A stretch of 32,981 bases of DNA. Origin: JALZIF01 sp964584905. Lineage in GTDB: Bacteria; Gemmatimonadota; Gemmatimonadetes; Gemmatimonadales; Gemmatimonadaceae. Position numbers and translations under genes: made by a program. The stretch's first letter is position 1. Every line of letters begins with the position of its first letter. Where the stretch lies: positions 1 to 32,981 of the forward strand of contig CAZPCC010000059.1 in NCBI GenBank assembly GCA_964584905.1, in the 5' to 3' direction. This document shows, one piece after another, positions 30,803 to 32,981 of this stretch. Below the pieces are notes generated by a model. The model saw only the letters and a list, made by a program, of their open reading frames with translations. It did not search any database and was not told the origin of the DNA.

Positions 30803-31975
30803 CTAGTAGACCTCGGCCCAGGCTCGGTGGGGCACCGGTAGCACGCGCTCTCCACCGGACTCCGCTGCCGCTATCGCGCAACGGGAGTGAACGATCGAGA
30901 GCGGTGCCCTGAGCGCGTTTGTTCCGCCGCCCTCGCCGGCCGACATCACTGCGCCCTCGAGCCGTCCTCCGGTACCCCGAGCGTTCACAGTTCCGCGAGC
31001 GATTACCACGCCGGCGAAGCGCGCGCCGCCACTCACGGTGAGGCTGCCCCCCACGAGGAGAATCCCCTGCCCCACGCCTCCGGCGAGATGCAGGTCTCCC
31101 GCAGCGTACAGCACCGGGAAATAGGCCTCGCAAGGCGCCGCCGGCGAAGCGCGCGATGGATCGCCCCAGTTGCGGGGGTCGGTTGCCAGGCACGAGCCTG
31201 CACCGGTGGATGGTCCTGGTGTCACGATTGCCGGTACCCGTCGCGCCGCGGCAGCCAGCTGCCCCCAGGTCAGTTCCCCGAATGCGAGGTAGGTGAGCGT
31301 ATCAGCAGCCACGACCGACTGAACCACCGGCGGTGCCCCGCCCAGGCATCCCGTGCCGCACCCGGCTGCTGAAACGCTCGTCGCGCTGGACGTAGCGATC
31401 CCCGGCAGGGTGGCCCCGCCAACCGGACAGCTCCAGCCCGCCGGAGGAAGGTCCGCGCCTTCCACGAGCGCCCCGGGGCCGAGCGTGACCGGAGCTGCGG
31501 TGGTAAGCGCACCCGGGGGGGCGAACCGCGCTCCGCCCACCGATACCGTTAGGCTGGTCGATCGCCTGGCGACACGCCCTGGTCCGCCGCCGGCGGTGGC
31601 CATGCCTTGCACCAGCACTATCGGGTTGAGGGAATCGCCGAGCCGGGTGATTCGCACCGTCACTCGTGCCCGTCCAACAGTCCATGGGCCCGCGGAGTCG
31701 GTGGCGCCCGGTGGCATGGCACGCCAGGTCGCGAGTGGCGCGTTGGCAGCAACGCGCTCCACGCCATACTCCGCCGCGCCGAGCGCCTCGGTCTGTAGAA
31801 ACCGGCGTTCGCCGGCACGATGAGCGCGGACGCCGGCGGCATGAGCCGCGGCAACCAGCGCACCGATGACCGCCAGAGCCACGACGGCCGCTATCAGTGC
31901 GATGCCTGGTCGAGTGCGCCACGCCGTTTGGATACTCGCCAGGCTCCGGCCCATGACTGCATGCAGCGTGTTCAT
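30803..31975 (-). CDS. PilX-like minor pilin with cysteine-containing, beta-helix-like tail (set 2)
   Basis: The 390-residue protein is a paralogue of the product of 24896-26038. After a 23-residue basic leader comes the helix IALIAAVVALAVIGALVAAAHAAG (no Glu at +5). It shares GWSCPVGGATLPGIAT, a cysteine cluster (AAGCGTGC), NWGDPSRAS, APCEAYFPVLYAAGDLHLAGG, GQGILLVGGSL and the ending RAWAEVY with the set-1 protein. The shared cysteines suggest conserved disulfides. Its ATG overlaps the stop of the pilW-like gene (ATGA). It probably takes part in a second, alternative pilus-tip complex. Composition is more Ala/Gly-rich than in the set-1 copy. Confidence 0.8.
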   Translation of the reverse strand: MNTLHAVMGRSLASIQTAWRTRPGIALIAAVVALAVIGALVAAAHAAGVRAHRAGERRFLQTEALGAAEYGVERVAANAPLATWRAMPPGATDSAGPWTVGRARVTVRITRLGDSLNPIVLVQGMATAGGGPGRVARRSTSLTVSVGGARFAPPGALTTAAPVTLGPGALVEGADLPPAGWSCPVGGATLPGIATSSATSVSAAGCGTGCLGGAPPVVQSVVAADTLTYLAFGELTWGQLAAAARRVPAIVTPGPSTGAGSCLATDPRNWGDPSRASPAAPCEAYFPVLYAAGDLHLAGGVGQGILLVGGSLTVSGGARFAGVVIARGTVNARGTGGRLEGAVMSAGEGGGTNALRAPLSIVHSRCAIAAAESGGERVLPVPHRAWAEVY

Positions 31976-32871
31976 TCATTCCGCGGAGCGATGGCCACGT
32001 GCAATGATTCGGCAATGACGGTGGCGCGCCCAAGGGCCCTCGCCTGCCGCCGTGACTGCGCGCGCAATGCGATCTCGATCAACCTTGCGCCGATGAGAGC
32101 AGTCTGGCTCGTGAGGCTCGTTCCGGACGAGTCGCTAATCGCGATCGCCAGGCCGCCGCTGCCCGCCGCGGCCGGGAGAAACGGGCCCGCTACCGGTTGC
32201 ACCACGCTCCAGGAGCCGCCCATCATCTCCTTGATGCCCAGGTACCAGCTGTTGTCGGCCGGTGACCGATAGAGGGAGTACCGCGCCCCACGCAGTATCC
32301 GTACTGGTGCGCCGCTCACGATTCCAGCGGGTAGTGGCGGGGAAACGCGAAGCTCGATGCCGGAGGCCGCATCACCCGGCGTCGCGGTAAAACCTGACGA
32401 CATGGGACAGTTTCCACCTCCAATGCCGAGCAGTTCATGACGGCTGACCGTGTCGGGAAACGAGCCGCGCGAATTCAGAAGCTCGATTGAATCACCGACG
32501 ATTGCGGCGTCCCGCCACCAGGTTAGCGCTGCGCCCGATGACGGCTGTCGAGGCGGAATGAAGACCCGATCCCGTGTCACGGTCACCGAACAGATGACGG
32601 ATGCTCCGAGCGTGGCGCGGACTTCGAGCGACGTGTCGGTGACGCTCCCCACATCACCCGCCTCGGGCGAGAGCGCCCGCAACTCGGCGAGCAAGAGCGA
32701 AGCGGCATCGCCGAGCGCCTGACGCGCATTCTCGGTGCCGGCAATGGAATCATGGGAACGCCATTGGATGGACACGCTGTTCGCAACCGCGCCACCTACG
32801 ACAGCAAGCAGCGCGATGGCGACCACCAACTCGATCAACGTGAAGCCGTAGCGGAACGCGCCCGACTTCAT
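31972..32871 (-). CDS. PilW-like minor pilin (set 2)
   Basis: This prepilin has leader MKSGAFRYG and mature start FTLIELVVAIALLAVVGG. It is a paralogue of the product of 26047-26997. Shared elements are GASVICSVTVTRD, a second cysteine in GNCPMSSGFTATPG, RGARYSLYRSPADNSWYLGI and a C-terminal RLIEIALRAQS. The frame is open to a GTG at 32880, but the ATG at 32871 overlaps the preceding stop codon (ATGA) and is preferred, giving 299 residues. It is coupled at its end to the pilX-like gene. Confidence 0.83.
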   Translation of the reverse strand: MKSGAFRYGFTLIELVVAIALLAVVGGAVANSVSIQWRSHDSIAGTENARQALGDAASLLLAELRALSPEAGDVGSVTDTSLEVRATLGASVICSVTVTRDRVFIPPRQPSSGAALTWWRDAAIVGDSIELLNSRGSFPDTVSRHELLGIGGGNCPMSSGFTATPGDAASGIELRVSPPLPAGIVSGAPVRILRGARYSLYRSPADNSWYLGIKEMMGGSWSVVQPVAGPFLPAAAGSGGLAIAISDSSGTSLTSQTALIGARLIEIALRAQSRRQARALGRATVIAESLHVAIAPRNE

Positions 32872-32981
32872 GGCTGGCACCGCGCGATGCTGCTAACTGT
32901 GCGGCCGGCCGATCCCGCGGAAAGAGTCAGGGTTATCGAGTCTTTCACCTCGAACGAAGGCAGCTGCCGCGAGCTGGAGCG
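32868..32981 (-). CDS. PilV-like minor pilin, C-terminal end only (set 2), cut by the window edge
   Basis: A frame open from the right edge ends in TGA at 32870-32868, overlapping the ATG of the pilW-like gene. The visible 37 residues include QLPSFEVKDSITLTL and end SSIARCQP. This parallels SVVQCLP at the end of the set-1 PilV, with the last cysteine three residues from the terminus. Position and tail make it the set-2 PilV counterpart. The prepilin leader lies outside the window. Confidence 0.6.
   Translation of the reverse strand, partial: RSSSRQLPSFEVKDSITLTLSAGSAGRTVSSIARCQP

Noticed and set aside
1..32981. Apparent recurrence of GTTAGG/CCTAAC across the window
   Set aside because: About ten copies were noticed, which is no more than expected for a 6-mer of that composition in 33 kb on two strands.

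Overview
The window is GC-rich chromosomal DNA (roughly 60 to 65 percent GC by eye) from a Gram-negative-type bacterium with a secretin-based type IV pilus. Protein style, frequent GTG starts, GTGA/ATGA overlaps and the mixture of gene neighbourhoods suggest a Gemmatimonadota-like organism. That placement is inference from memory of such genomes, not a search result. All recognised genes except one (an AraC-type regulator at 5071-5928) lie on the minus strand, so transcription runs mostly from right to left.

Right part (about 16.6-33.0 kb), read in transcription order, is a type IV pilus region. The tail of a pilV-like gene is followed by pilW-like and pilX-like genes (set 2). Next come a PilS-like histidine kinase and a PilR-like sigma-54 activator. 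Then a second minor-pilin set follows (fimT, pilV, pilW, pilX; set 1), then pilM-pilN-pilO-pilP-pilQ, and finally a 1038-residue lipoprotein with Ig-like repeats and a probable beta-propeller. A good sigma-54 promoter sits directly in front of fimT, next to the pilS-pilR pair. Pilus motors, the major pilin and the prepilin peptidase are not in the window.

Middle part (about 5.9-16.6 kb) is housekeeping: aroC and aroK after the pilus operon, a half-length Smg/DUF494-like gene, topA, trmFO, xerC, a small membrane protein, hslV, hslU and argF. The topA-trmFO-xerC-hslV-hslU order matches the classical Firmicutes arrangement, and pilQ followed by aro genes resembles the proteobacterial pilMNOPQ-aroK-aroB arrangement. 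A heptanucleotide-repeat hairpin lies between topA and the Smg-like gene.

Left part (1-5.9 kb) holds the divergent regulator at 5071, then gcvT, a mog/moaB-type gene and a sigma-54 activator with a degenerate receiver, which look co-transcribed. An unrecognised conserved-looking protein follows. At the left edge is a truncated multi-pass membrane protein resembling the sensor module of HD-GYP or GGDEF proteins. It is preceded by a 23-codon ORF with a very strong ribosome binding site.

The least explained items are the small ORF plus membrane sensor at the left edge, the duplicated minor-pilin modules with large cysteine-containing, beta-helix-like PilX tails, the pilus-operon lipoprotein, and the calcium-site-like insert in PilQ. 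No RNA genes, CRISPR arrays, insertion sequences or prophage genes were seen. No gene-free stretch exceeds 300 bases; the longest are 420-705 (which contains the small ORF), 4797-5070 and 24656-24895, and their contents are described.
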